Part shown: positions 1-10,454 of the stretch, piece by piece
How the letters are laid out: each line of letters begins with the position of its first letter
Numbering within the stretch: position 1 is the first letter of the stretch
Assembly (NCBI GenBank): GCA_034440635.1
Contig: JAOTON010001584.1
Coordinates: 15,001 to 79,000, forward strand
Reading direction: 5' to 3'
Length of the DNA stretch: 64,000 nucleotides
Source: Lepas anatifera
Taxonomy: Eukaryota > Arthropoda > Thecostraca > Lepadidae
The notes under the pieces: generated by a model
Databases searched by the model: none
Told to the model about the DNA's origin: nothing
Seen by the model: only the letters and a program-made list of their open reading frames with translations
Made by a program: the position numbers and the translations under genes

Positions 1-620
1 AGGCGGCATAAATCAGGGTGCTAGTAGTGAACCGGGGGCGGCATGAATCAGGGCAGCAATGCTGAGCCGGGGGGCGACGCACGTATTAGGGGTAGTCATT
101 ATGATTGGGTGTGCTCGCTCACCCCAAAGAGATAAAACATTTTACCCCTGGCTGACACTAAAACAGTAAAAGCACGGAAGCAGCAGTCTACCATTTACTC
201 GGTTTGGAGAATTCCTCCAATAGGCAAACAGACGATTAGACGATATTTGGCTGCTGTTTGCTTTCTGGAATGGTGTTACAGATTCCTGCTGACAAAACTG
301 TGCTGACAGCAGGACTTAAGTTTGGCTGGTTTTGGAGGGCCATGGTCTCCTCGGCAGTGATAAACCAGGGACCGCAGTGATCAGCAGGGAGGGGGGAGAG
401 AGCCGCGAGGATTCGAGGGAGGAAGTGTCTAACCAGAGCCGGCTCATGATATATGGGTTGATTAAAAAAACGGGGACTGTACTGATTAGCCAGAGGCGGC
501 GTAAATCAGGGCAGTAGTGATTAATCAGGGCGGCAGTGATGAACCAGGGGAGACACTGATCAGCCAGTGGGCAGGAGTGATGAACCAGGGGCGGCAGTGA
601 TCAGCCGGGAGAAGGTCCAC
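1..620. repeat. Degenerate 21-bp minisatellite, outlying part
   Basis: Scattered copies of a unit resembling GATCAGCCAGGGGGCGGCAGT occur at about 1-80 and 330-610, separated by non-repetitive DNA. They are the decayed edge of the dense array that begins near 1015. Short reading frames here are by-products of the repeat. Confidence 0.75.
120..150 (+). mobile_element. hAT-like 3' terminus remnant
   Basis: The stretch starting CACCCCAAAGAGATAAAA and ending TTACCCCTG matches two others in the window, at 1998-2029 and at the right end of the element 36032-37080. It is best read as a solitary right end of that family. The matching left end is not visible. Confidence 0.5.
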
Positions 621-1014
621 CATCATATTGGTGTTTTAGGGTGCACCGATATATAGGGTCCTACGGCGCCCATAGCACTAAATCAAATACGTAAATAGGA
701 CATTTCCGCACGAGCTTCCACAAGTCAGGTGGTAAAACAGGTCAGGTTGTGAATATTGTATCAGAAGATTATATAAAAAGAAATTAATTAAATACATAAA
801 ATACAATATTAATACTGAAAAAATGACTTCAGCACTTTTACAAGACATACTAAGGTCACCGACTAGGTAAAATGAAAATTGACGTGATGTAAAAACTGAA
901 ATACTATTAGAATGAATATATGACATTAAAACTAACGCGCCTCAGATATGACATGATGCTAGTGATATTCACAGAAGCATGCTCCCCACAACGCTCACAG
1001 TCCAGATATCCCCA
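621..1014. other. AT-rich spacer, nothing recognised
   Basis: Separates the degenerate and dense parts of the minisatellite. I see no motif-bearing reading frame, RNA or element end here. Confidence 0.5.
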
Positions 1015-1925
1015 GGATGCTCACTGCCCCGGGAGACGGCAGTGACGAACCAGGGGTGACAGTGATCAGCCAAGGGCGGCAGCTATCAGTCAGGGGGCGG
1101 CAGTCATCCGTCAGGGGGCGGCAGTGATCGGCCAGGGGGTAGTTATCAGTCAGGAGGAAGTTATCCGTCAGGGGGCGGCAGTGATCAGCCAGGGGGCGCA
1201 ATATCAGTTAGGTGGCGGCAGTTATCAGCCAGGGGCGGCAGTGCTTAGGCAAGGGCGGCAGTTATCAGCCAGGGGGTGGTATTTATCAGCCAGTGGGCGG
1301 CAGTTATCAGTCAGGGGCGGCACTGATCAGCCAGGAGCGGCAGTTATCAGTCAGGGGGCGGCACTGATCAGCCAGGAGCGGCAGTGTTCAGCCAGGAGGT
1401 CGCAGTTACCAGCTAGGGAGCGGCAATATCAGTCAGGGGACGGCAGCGATCAGCCAGGGGGCGGCAGTAATCAACCAGGGGGCGGCAGTTATCAGTCAGG
1501 GGGCGGAAGCGATCAGCCAGGGGGCGGCAGTGATAAGCTAGGGGCGGCATTTAGCAGTCAGGGGGCGGTACTTATCCGTCAGGGGCGGCAGTGATCAGGC
1601 AGGGTCGGGAGTTATCAGCCAGGGGCGGGCAGTTATCAGTCAGGGGGCGGCAGTTATAAGTCAGATGACGGCGGTAATCAGCCAGGGGGCGGAATTTAAT
1701 GAACCACGGGCGACAGCGATTAGCCAAGGGGGCAACTGTGACGAACCATGGGCGGCAGAGATCAGCCGGGGGCGGCAGTGTGACCAGGGGCGGCAGTGAC
1801 CAGCAATCTGATCAGTGATGAGCCAAAGGCAGCAGTAATCATCCGGGGGGGCGGCAGTGATTAACTGTTGGTGGCAGTGGCGGCACAAATCATGGCAGAA
1901 GTGATGAGATAGGGATGGCACTGTG
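1015..1925. repeat. Dense 21-bp G-rich minisatellite
   Basis: About 40 tandem copies of a 20-22 bp unit, consensus close to GATCAGCCAGGGGGCGGCAGT, with alternating GATCAGCCAG and TTATCAGTCAG variants. The plus strand carries a run of four to six G in nearly every unit. The unit is near a multiple of three, so long open frames on both strands are repeat artefacts and I do not call them genes. Confidence 0.95.
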
Positions 1926-1997
1926 CAGAGCAGCGGTGATAAGCCAGGGGCGGCACATGTATTGGGGGTGCTCAACAGATGATTGGGGGTGCTCAGG

Positions 1998-2029
1998 CAC
2001 CCCCAAAGAGATAGAAAATTACACCCCTG
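1998..2029 (+). mobile_element. hAT-like 3' terminus remnant
   Basis: GCACCCCCAAAGAGATAGAA through ACACCCCTG repeats the terminus seen at 120-150 and 37044-37080. It adjoins the minisatellite. This suggests that element and minisatellite were duplicated together at both ends of the 1-2 kb block. Confidence 0.55.
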
Positions 2030-3035
2030 GCTGTCCTCAAGGTTGGCGCGTGTGTCACTTGTTGTCCCTCTCATTTTCATCGTGTAGACGGCACGTGACT
2101 GCAGATTTCGCTCACTGATACCCCTGATCGCGTACCGATAGTTTCAGAAATAAACACCTCAGCATTCTATGTGGAGTTGTAGGGCGCACCGACAGGTAAG
2201 GTGAGATGGCACCGATAATAACATAAATAGATAAATAAACACCCCAGTTGGAATTGAACAATTTCCGCACGTTTCTGTAGTTTTCCCAATAAAAATATCA
2301 AGAAGCCAAAACATTCTTGACACTAGCATGGCACAAAATGTGGCACGCTGCATCCTGCGGTAAAATGTATGTGCCGCCACGACCAGAGTGTTGGAACAAT
2401 AAGCAAAAATTCAAACTTTAGGATCATGCCCCCACTTCGGAGAAGCTGTGTTTGTTGATGTTTGTTGATGTTCGTTGATGTTTGTTTGATGCTAGGTGTG
2501 TGCGACTACATGACCTGGTAACAACTTAGCAATCATTATCAAGAATTTTTTTAAATGCGCGGCACAGGGCATCTGTTTGGATTATTGTGGCACACCCTGA
2601 ATTTTCCCGTAATTTCATATTTTCAGTGTTGAGTAGGCGCGCACGTGAGCCCATGAGGCTTGACCTTTCCGCTGATAGGTGCAATTCACGTATTTTGTTT
2701 GCGCAATTATACACAGGGATGTAACTTTGTATACTTTTAGGGGAACGCCAGCGACCCTAAAAGTTTTAAAAGCAGCCCTAAAATTCGAAAAGCACCCTTA
2801 ACCTTTTCGGTGATATTTAACCCGGACTCAACGCCAACATTACAGTTAAATACGACAGGCGGCGTCATAGACTCTTATAGTTTGTTTACAGAAACAATTC
2901 ATTGGGAGAGAGAGCTCAATTCAACCTCAGAATCTGGAGGTTGTAGGTGCAGGATGCTCCAATTGAGTGACGGGAGTAACCACGGAAATTAGGCAGCTGC
3001 CAAAGCAGAAAGCGCGCGTTTGTTGCCGAAAGGGC
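2030..3035. other. Unassigned stretch
   Basis: No recognisable protein motif, RNA gene or transposon end. A short imperfect repeat of TTTGTTGATG lies at 2450-2495. Confidence 0.45.
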
Positions 3036-3050
3036 TCAGAGAACTGATAA

Positions 3051-3150
3051 TTATTGTTGGGGCCTTCGACGCACCAACTGCCAGGGTCATATGGCGTCGC
3101 CAACTCTTTCCCTGTTGGAAGGGTTTCTCGGGAGCCAGCTTGCTCTTTGT
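3051..3150 (-). mobile_element. SINE, 5'-truncated, with perfect 15-bp TSD
   Basis: Minus-strand copy of the SINE 3' body (AGTTGGCGACGCCATATGAC, TGGCAGTTGGTGCGTCG, CCCCAACAATAA). It is flanked by identical TCAGAGAACTGATAA at 3036-3050 and 3151-3165. The tRNA-like head is missing, as expected of a 5'-truncated LINE-mobilised insertion. Confidence 0.9.
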
Positions 3151-3165
3151 TCAGAGAACTGATAA

Positions 3166-5211
3166 AAGTCTGGAGTGCAGCGACAGTAATAGTCCGTGAC
3201 ATAAGCTCTTTCTTCTTGTCAGCACTATTGCTGCCGCCGTTTCTTTGCCAACATCATGTCTTTAAGAAAAAAGAAGAAACTTCACTGCTGGACCTCTTGT
3301 CAAAAAGGCCTTGGTCTCTGGTGCAATTCCTTCTTGAGGTTATTCAGAGTTGTGGATCAGGCATATCCATAATTGTTATACATGATAAAGTAGGGCAAAA
3401 TAGACAACTCATGGAAATTTGGCATCCATTGAAACTGACTTAGAGAGGAAAAAGTATCAGTGCTAAGCTCTGCAAAGCGTTTTGTTTTCTTTAAAATTTT
3501 TGTTTGGGAACTGAGAATCAATCCGTCTCCCACTTGAGCCATCCGATGGTCGTTTCTTTTCGCGTTCTAGGAGTTTATTTGCCCGGATGGCTGTTAATGC
3601 AAAAAAATGGTGAGTACTCGATAATTTTAACCAGATTTTGACATCGATATCTCGATAACTTTTTCGGAACGGTGACTGATGATTCGACTATGGATAGTTG
3701 CAGATTGCGAAAATGTTTTCGTCGGTAACGATTGCGACAACCGTTATCGGTAAAGTTGTCGGAGTAGCTCCACTAAACTGAAGGTTATATCTAGTTCATG
3801 TATCTTTAATAGCATGTGGTACAAGTTTATATTCGATAGATTCACCATTTTCCTACTTATGCCAACTTAAACATTTTTAAAGGTCATGTCACTTGACTTG
3901 CATTGGTGACCTGACCTGAGACGAACCAATCTTAAAATGTTGGGGAAAGTTACGAAATTGGCCAAGGATAAGTGTGCTAAGTACGACGGCGCTTCGTGGC
4001 AGCTTTTTTGTGCCGGAGGTAAACCCGAGTGGTGTTTAAACACGTCAAATTAATTGCTCAATTGGTCTTACCACTAGTAATTGACAGTTTTTGGATTTGG
4101 TCACCCAAAATGGTTTTCAAAAATCCACGTTGGTATGATGGATCCATAAACTGTGCCCCCTTAGAAAAATAAAATACACTCCGCTGCCAATGTCTTTTGG
4201 GTCTCATCGTAGTTGTAGTTTTCGCGGTAGTTGCCAGAAAAGTAGAATGCGCTAATACATCAGCAGCATGTTTAGTCCCAAATCAAGTTCTGTGCCTTTT
4301 AACCATCCAATTCGGAGCAAATCAGGGAGTGATTCTTTCTTTTGGCATATTGTCCTCTTGTACTTCGGCAGCGCTCTCTAATTGTACTCTCTCCGTTACT
4401 CGTGTGACGGTACAATTTTAGTTTTATATACCTCTCTCTCCTCCTCCCGGTTACCTTACGACTGTGCCCCCTCACCTCCACTCAGCAGAAAACCATCTCG
4501 CGACTCTCCTGACTTCAGCGAACTCGGCCGCCGGCTAGCCTGTGCCGACTCTGCCGGAATCTTGCCCGTACCGAAGAGCAGCCTCGGATGGTGAAGAGAT
4601 AACCAAGCCAATAGAGGGCAAAGTATATGAATGTTTGAAAAGTTAATGCTAATACATATGCTGGCTTATGGTTTAAAGCTATGCCATTTTCAGGGATAAA
4701 TGTCCGATGAATTTCTCGCGATACAAGTGAACGCACCTCCACCAATCAGCGGCCGGCATCTGCTGGCTGCCGATTGCCCGCGGGGCACAGAGGTTACAGA
4801 GGTCACGCTGGGCGCCGCCGAGTTGAACCGCCGGTGGGGAGGGGTTACGTGGCAGGTTGTAAAACTCACATGCGTGGTGTTGAGAATGGTGGTGGTTGTG
4901 CCTGCTGTTGAACTGACGGAGGGGAACAGGTGAAGGAGACATTGCGTGCACGAGGGTGGATGTATGGGCCAGGGGTTTGTGCAGCGTCTGATAGCACTGG
5001 ATAAACATGGAGTTGAACGAGTTTGGTCGGTGAATATGATTGGCTGGCAAACTTGCAGGGACCAGTTTCGAGTTCTTAGTATTTTTTTCGGCACCACGAT
5101 GCAGCTTTTAAGACTTCTTTAATTGATACACACTTACTGGCAATAATCCACACAAGATACAAGTGACATGGACGCCTAGCTGTCATTTCATGCGTATGCC
5201 ACGCTAGAAGT
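3166..5211. other. Mostly unassigned; includes a decayed TTAA-family fragment
   Basis: Positions about 3860-4045 align by eye with the right half of the TTAA family A element (TGACCTGACCTGAGA, then a decayed GC hairpin). The rest shows no motif-bearing frame. A GC-rich patch at 4470-4900 has open frames on both strands but nothing I recognise. Confidence 0.45.
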
Positions 5212-5215
5212 TTAA

Positions 5216-5669
5216 AGGGAATGTACCACCTTCATACCGTGATTTTAACTGAGATAACCAAGTTGTAAAGTAAATCGGAAAACCCGGTACTCAATATATC
5301 ATTTATCTTGGAACTCGAGTTTTCCGTAGAAAAAAGCTAAAACCTACCTGCAATGTACCCCTCATGTACCCTTAGCAGCAGGCCACAGTTGTCATGGCTG
5401 TTGGTGTGACGACATATGCTGACGTCATGGTGAGTATCAGCCAATCGAAGCCCTTAAAGCGTTTCAAGTATGGTAGTGGTTGCCAGATCATGACATCATC
5501 CACAGGCAGATATTTATTTTGCTCCCTAGAGGAGCATTTTAAAAATCAAAATATTGAGCTTATTGTACATTTTCAGAGAAATCATGAGTGGTTTCATTAT
5601 TTTCGGCTTCAAAGTACCTACGCCTAATTTCACTAAATTCGAGGATTCGACCAAAGTGTCACATTCCCT
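5216..5669 (+). mobile_element. MITE family E, copy 1 (TTAA TSD)
   Basis: A 454-bp element between TTAA at 5212-5215 and 5670-5673. Termini are AAAGGGAATGTACCACC and its inverted partner GTGTCACATTCCCTT. It is colinear by eye with 60717-61172 over its full length. TTAA duplication plus short inverted ends points to piggyBac- or Kolobok-type mobilisation (inference). It has no coding capacity. Confidence 0.85.
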
Positions 5670-5884
5670 TTAATACGCCAAAATTAGTATTCGAGGCGGA
5701 GGGACTAGTAGTTCTGGCCATGTAAGCAACCAGGGTCCATGGCAAATCACAGGGTGCAGGCGGGAATTAACTAAGTATGTATGAATATCTAAATGGCATG
5801 GACTTCACTGAAGTCGCTTAGTATGGGTCACTCCTCTATCACATCCTGTCGATGCCACCGGCACCCGGCCTCCAGGTAGCCAGT

Positions 5885-6835
5885 AGGGCTGATAATCCCG
5901 GGACCGGGATCCCGGGATTCCGCGATTGTATTAACACGCGCATTGACGGGGGTCTGAGCCACCTTCGCATTGACGGGGGCGGGTACCCGCCCCCCTAAGA
6001 TCTCGAGAACCACGGTAGGTAGCGAAAAACGGTAAACGGCGTTGGGCTGCCCATCCACTTCTCCATGGAAAACATTCGAACCATTTTTTTGTCAGGTCAC
6101 ATTTAAGGTCACGAGAGGTCAAAACATGCCTGTCATAGGGATAACATGTAAAATTCAGTTTTTCGGGCATTACATCTGAACAAGTAAAGATAGAGCAAAA
6201 CGACTTGAACTATATGAATCCTCTTAGCAAGCCGAATCGAATGATATATAATTTGACCTTGCTAGGTCAAATCAAGGATTTGACCTGACCTGAGGTCAGG
6301 TAGGGGCAAATTATATAAAATGCATATCATTAGAACCGCAAAGCCCAGGCGAGTCTAATGCAGCTAAAATAAATGCTGTATCACCATCTGTTACTGAGTT
6401 ATTCCGTAAAAACTATTTTTCCCATGTATTTCCAATGGAGAGGTCATGCCTCGTACCTGACCTTAGGTCATCGATATCAAAAATACCGGAACATATGTTA
6501 GAGAACTCAGTAGGGCCATTATGTGATATGAGTTTCAATCGGATAAGTTCACCCTGCTCCGACTTATGCTATCTTAAACTTTTTTTGAGGTCGGGTCACT
6601 TGACCTGTACTGGTGACCTGACCTGAGATGACCTAACCTTAAAATTTTCACAGAAGTTGTAAAAATGATGAGGGAAAAGGTATACCAAGTACGGCGGCGC
6701 TACGCGCCGCCGTTTTTCTACTGTCTCCGAAAAACCCGAGGGGGGCGGGTACCCGCCCCCGTCAATGCGCGTGTTAATTCCGAATCCCGGGATTATATAT
6801 TTCTGAATCCCGGGATCCCGATATTTCCCCATACT
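5885..6835. mobile_element. hAT-like miniature element, split by a TTAA element
   Basis: Both sides of the family A insertion carry the same subterminal motif: AATCCCGGGACCGGGATCCC on the left and AATCCCGGGATCCCGATA on the right. This CCCGGGATT-rich end structure is common in hAT elements. No intact terminal inverted repeat with TSD could be fixed. Confidence 0.5.
5935..6773 (+). mobile_element. TTAA family A element, copy 1
   Basis: An 839-bp element between TTAA at 5931-5934 and 6774-6777, with termini CACGCGCATTGACGGGGG and its complement CCCCGTCAATGCGCGTG. Inside are clustered TGACCT/AGGTCA hexamers near 6260-6305 and 6590-6640, and a GC hairpin (GGCGGCGC TAC GCGCCGCC) at about 6692-6712 followed by T5. 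It does not encode a transposase, so it is non-autonomous. Copies 2 and 3 lie at 37906 and 55233 in the same orientation. Confidence 0.93.
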
Positions 6836-8009
6836 AAAAATGGCGTGGAAAGCGTCGCTGATAGTATTAAAAATCATTATAGAATCCAACAACATGCTAC
6901 AGCGTTGTCTTATGCTTAATATTTCACCTACCTGAAATGTTCAAACACAAGCAAAAGCCTGGCTCTCCCTTCTGCATGTACGTATATTATACCATCATCG
7001 CTTCACAGTTCACACCGTGTCAGTTTCTCTGTTCGAGCTCGAGTCTGAACAGTAAAAAAATGTTTTTTTTAACGACCCTAACGAGACATGCATCGCGATC
7101 GAAAAGAACCAGAAGCATGGCATTAATATATTACAACGGACCCCTGGGGTGTCACAACTGACCCTTGATGGGGTCAAATGTGACATTTAACGTAAGTATT
7201 TCAAAGCCAAGTTGTCTAGTTATGTACTAGCCAAGTTATGTACTAGCCAAGCAAAGACCAATCAATGTTTTTATTTTGGTAGAGTGCTACATCTGCCAGA
7301 AAGCCAAAATGTCAAGGCTGCTGAAAATATGATGAAAAGTTTTCTGGCACAAAGCATTGCCCTTCCTGAAGCAGAAAAGTAAGAATCGTTACAGTTGACC
7401 TCGGTCTCCCCTATCAACTTTACAGAAAAAGTAATGCAACGATCTCACTATAAATTTTACGTATGCTACCAACACAATAATAATAATAAATGGGCTAAGC
7501 ACTTCACACCGGCACACCAGTAACCAGTCTGACGCGCTTTGACTACACAGTCCCGCCTAATCCACGAACGAGCTCTGAGCGCTGACAACCGACCACGTCT
7601 GAAATGAGAGCATCATGCAGTGCTACGGTACTGGCTGGCGGGGGCTTCTAGTCGGATAGAAAACGATGTTTGATTGGTTTTAGACTAGTTCCTGCGTTGT
7701 GGTTAGTTAAATTGATGTGGAGGCTACTTAGCCGGGATTTCCCGCAACTACTTTCTTTGTTACGTTTTTGCACGATGGAGTAGACGGCTACTGATGGTAG
7801 TTTTTGAATACAATTTTTGTGGATTGTCGGTTTGGGACGAGCAATAGAACAAACTTATTATTAACGGGTGGTGTTCTGTTTTATTTTCGTTAGGTGAGTT
7901 TTTGTTTATTAAGTTTTAAGCAAGACTTGTCTTTTTACTGGGGGCTAATTTCCCGGCACTGGGGGGGGGCATTTCGGCCGACTGGGGGGCCAATTGGCCC
8001 CCCAGTTAA
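6836..8009. other. Unassigned stretch with a perfect 24-bp palindrome
   Basis: No gene recognised. Positions 7982-8005 form a perfect palindrome (CTGGGGGGCCAA and its complement) followed at once by TTAA. Together with TTAACGGGTGG at 7862 it may mark a roughly 145-bp TTAA element, but the ends match poorly. Confidence 0.4.
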
Positions 8010-8428
8010 CATGTTTAAAAATGGCCTGGAACAGATGCATGCTTCCGAAGTAGTTGTAGATGCAGAAGCGATGGACGTTGATGATCCTCAGCCAGCACAG
8101 TCGCTTCAATCGATGCTTCAACAGGCTCTAGATAAGATAAGAGTTCCAGAGCCAGATCACAGTTCAAGTGCATCCAGGCTAAGTCTCTCCAATCCTTGGC
8201 TTATGACCAAGGCCATTAGGAAAGAGTTGGAAAACCTGCCTGCCTCTGGAAGAACGGGTATGATAGCTCTATCTACAGCTGGCTCAAGAACATAGTCCCT
8301 ACGAGTGTTGAGTCGGAACGTGTGTTTTCAACTGTCGGGAATATCGTCACTAAAGAACGGTCGAGTCTCGGCGACGAAGCCGATGATGCCCTTTGCTTCC
8401 TGAAGTGCTACTATCGTGGCAGGTGACT
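8010..8428 (+). pseudogene. hAT transposase C-terminal fragment
   Basis: The plus strand encodes a short acidic linker and then, after a one-base frame change near 8262, the hAT dimerisation signature: VPTSVESERVFSTVGNIV, followed by a conserved Arg-Ser-Ser-Leu and a terminal FLKCYYRG, ending at a TGA near 8428. hAT transposases end with this domain, which completes the RNase H-like fold and dimerises. Here it stands alone and lies upstream of the BED-finger part at 8869, the reverse of the normal order. It is therefore either the tail of a neighbouring copy or the product of a rearrangement. No functional protein is expected. Confidence 0.8.
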
Positions 8429-8868
8429 TGTGTGACCAGGACACAATAGGCCGGGTCACAATAGGTAAATACCTCTATATTAATGTGACTAGAAATATAA
8501 CCAAGAAATATATATCGTCAATATCATTCATATGTCTTTATTTGTTTGGGGAGCAGAGCATTTTATTCTGTTTAGTGTCCATATGAATTTTCATGTGCTT
8601 TCCGCATGGCGAGAATAGTATGCTATGAGTTATCCTTAACGGGAAATATTTACTATGCTGTTAAGAATACGCCACATACGTTATCTAAACCAGACACTAA
8701 TTTTGGACATGTTTATTACTATCTCGACCATCGAATAGGAGGGGTCGAATTGCTCGTCGCATCTGTGAGGGAGCATGTCCTCTGACTCAGTTACTCTCAG
8801 TGCCTGCTGTCAGTGAAACCCAGAAGGCAGGAAGTTACCCATTGTGTGCATTTTTGGAAGTGCTTGTA
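8429..8868. other. Spacer between hAT fragments
   Basis: AT-rich, with no recognisable gene. It could hold the 3' end of one hAT copy and the 5' end of the next, but I cannot identify the termini. Confidence 0.4.
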
Positions 8869-10440
8869 ATGACCGATTTTGTGGAATTCAAGGGCAGTGC
8901 GGTGTGGAAAAACTTGTTTAGAAGCCAGAATGGGAGCACAGCAAAATGTCACCTTTGTAAAAGGTATTGAAAATAGCTGGAGGATCAACAAAAGGACTTC
9001 ACGTCCATCTCAAGAGTAAGCATGGTGGTGAAAGCGTTGCTGGACCATCCCGATCCAGGGAGACCCCGCAGAACTTGTCCGGTGAAAGTAGCTCCAAAAC
9101 ATCGGAACCTACGACAGGAATCCGGACCCTGGATTCCTACTACGTCTCTAAAACTGAGGAAGACCTGGATTCCATCCTAGCTAGAATGTGCGCCAGAGAT
9201 GGGCTGCCTTTCACAGTTTTGCACTTCACCGGACCTGCGCGGACTAATGGCTGCTAAAGGTTACAAAAACCTACCAATCCACCATCACACCACTCGCCGG
9301 CGTGTTCTCAAACACTGTGCTCGCCTGAAGGGCTAGGTGAAGGTGAAATTGGCCGATCACGTGTCAAAGGGCAAAAGGTTCTCGCTTACAATCAATGAAT
9401 ATACGTCCTTGAAAAACCGTCGCTACATGAGCGTGACTGTCCACTGCGAAGGCGACATGTGGCGTCTCGGTGTCGCGCGTTGTCACGGCTCAATGCCAGC
9501 CGAGAAGTGCCTGGATCTTCTGCAGGGCGAGTTGACACAATTTGGTCTTGAGCTCAGTAAGCACGTCACCTGTGCCACAACCGACGGAGCTTCCGTGGTG
9601 GTCATGTTCGGGAAATCACTGCCTTGCGAACACCAACTCTGCCTCGCTCACGGCGTGCACCTGGCCGTCATCGACGCTCTGTACTCGGGTGATGACAGGC
9701 AGGCCTCTGAACAAGCAGACGACGGCGGTGGTGGTGAAACTAACCAGGTGAGATCAATTTGAATGTACCTGAAAGCTTTCATTCTGAGATAGCGCAAAAA
9801 TAGCTTATTACGACAATGACGGCAAATGATATATTTGCAAGTGTTTGAATTTTACTGTGCGATCTGATGTGAATATTTGTGGTCTTTTGACATTCAGTGT
9901 CTTTAAATTCCTTCACTGATCGATGTCATGCTCATCCTTTGTATTTTTTCGCGTATTCTATCATCATGGGTGAAAATCGGTGAGTCAAATTTGAACTGGT
10001 CAATTAACTTGTATTGCCGTTCTAGCTGCATAGCATGCTTATGCAAATTGTTCTGTCGTCGTAGCGTTAATGTGAATCTTGCCGCCTTGCAGGTTAAATC
10101 GTCAGAGGAATCCGACTGTGATGACCAGGATGACAGCAACAGCACGGACGAAGACACAGATGGTGCTACCTGTCACCGTGAACTACACAGTTCGGTCAAT
10201 CTAATCGTAAACAATATTAGGAACATCGTCCGCTGGTTTCGAAAATCCCCCGCAGAAACGAAGTCCTTCAAAAATCCGTTGGAGAAGAACGTGGACAAGA
10301 ACTGATGCTGGTGCTAGACTGTAAAACTCGATGGAATAGTTTGTGTGACATGCTGGATCGGTTTGATACTCTGAAAGCAGCTGTCCATAAGGCAATTATT
10401 GACATAGGAGACAAAAGTATTAAAATGATCGATGATTACG
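8869..10440 (+). pseudogene. hAT transposase with BED finger, intron and disabling changes
   Basis: From ATG 8869 a BED zinc finger reads KCHLCKR and then TKGLHVHLKSKHG, broken by a TGA at 8968-8970 plus a frame change. The RNase H-like core follows, also across frame changes (about 9240 and 9335). FSLTINEYTS has Asn where hAT families usually have the first catalytic Asp. TTDGASVVV keeps the second Asp, and CLAHGVHLAV is the usual following motif. A probable intron spans 9748-10092 (CAG|GTGAGA to TTGCAG|G). After it come an acidic linker and LDCKTRWNSL, typical of hAT. The frame stops at about 10440, where a minus-strand LINE 3' end begins. Known role of the family: cut-and-paste transposition with 8-bp TSDs. 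This copy is dead. Confidence 0.85.
9748..10092 (+). other. Probable intron in hAT transposase
   Basis: The donor CAG|GTGAGA follows the codons for Thr-Asn-Gln. The acceptor CCGCCTTGCAG|G precedes an acidic segment that continues the hAT linker. The interval lacks coding similarity in any frame. Confidence 0.6.
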
Positions 10441-10454
10441 AATACGCCACCATA

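Noticed and set aside
1124..1594. Open frame of 156 codons, Gly/Gln-rich
   Set aside because: It is the 21-bp minisatellite read through; the unit is a multiple of three, so frames stay open on both strands without selection.
1015..1925. CRISPR-like array
   Set aside because: Units are contiguous with no unique spacers, and the DNA is eukaryotic.
7862..8009. Short TTAA element with GGGGGGCC palindrome
   Set aside because: Only the right end is convincing; the left end TTAACGGGTGG matches poorly, so I did not list it as an element.
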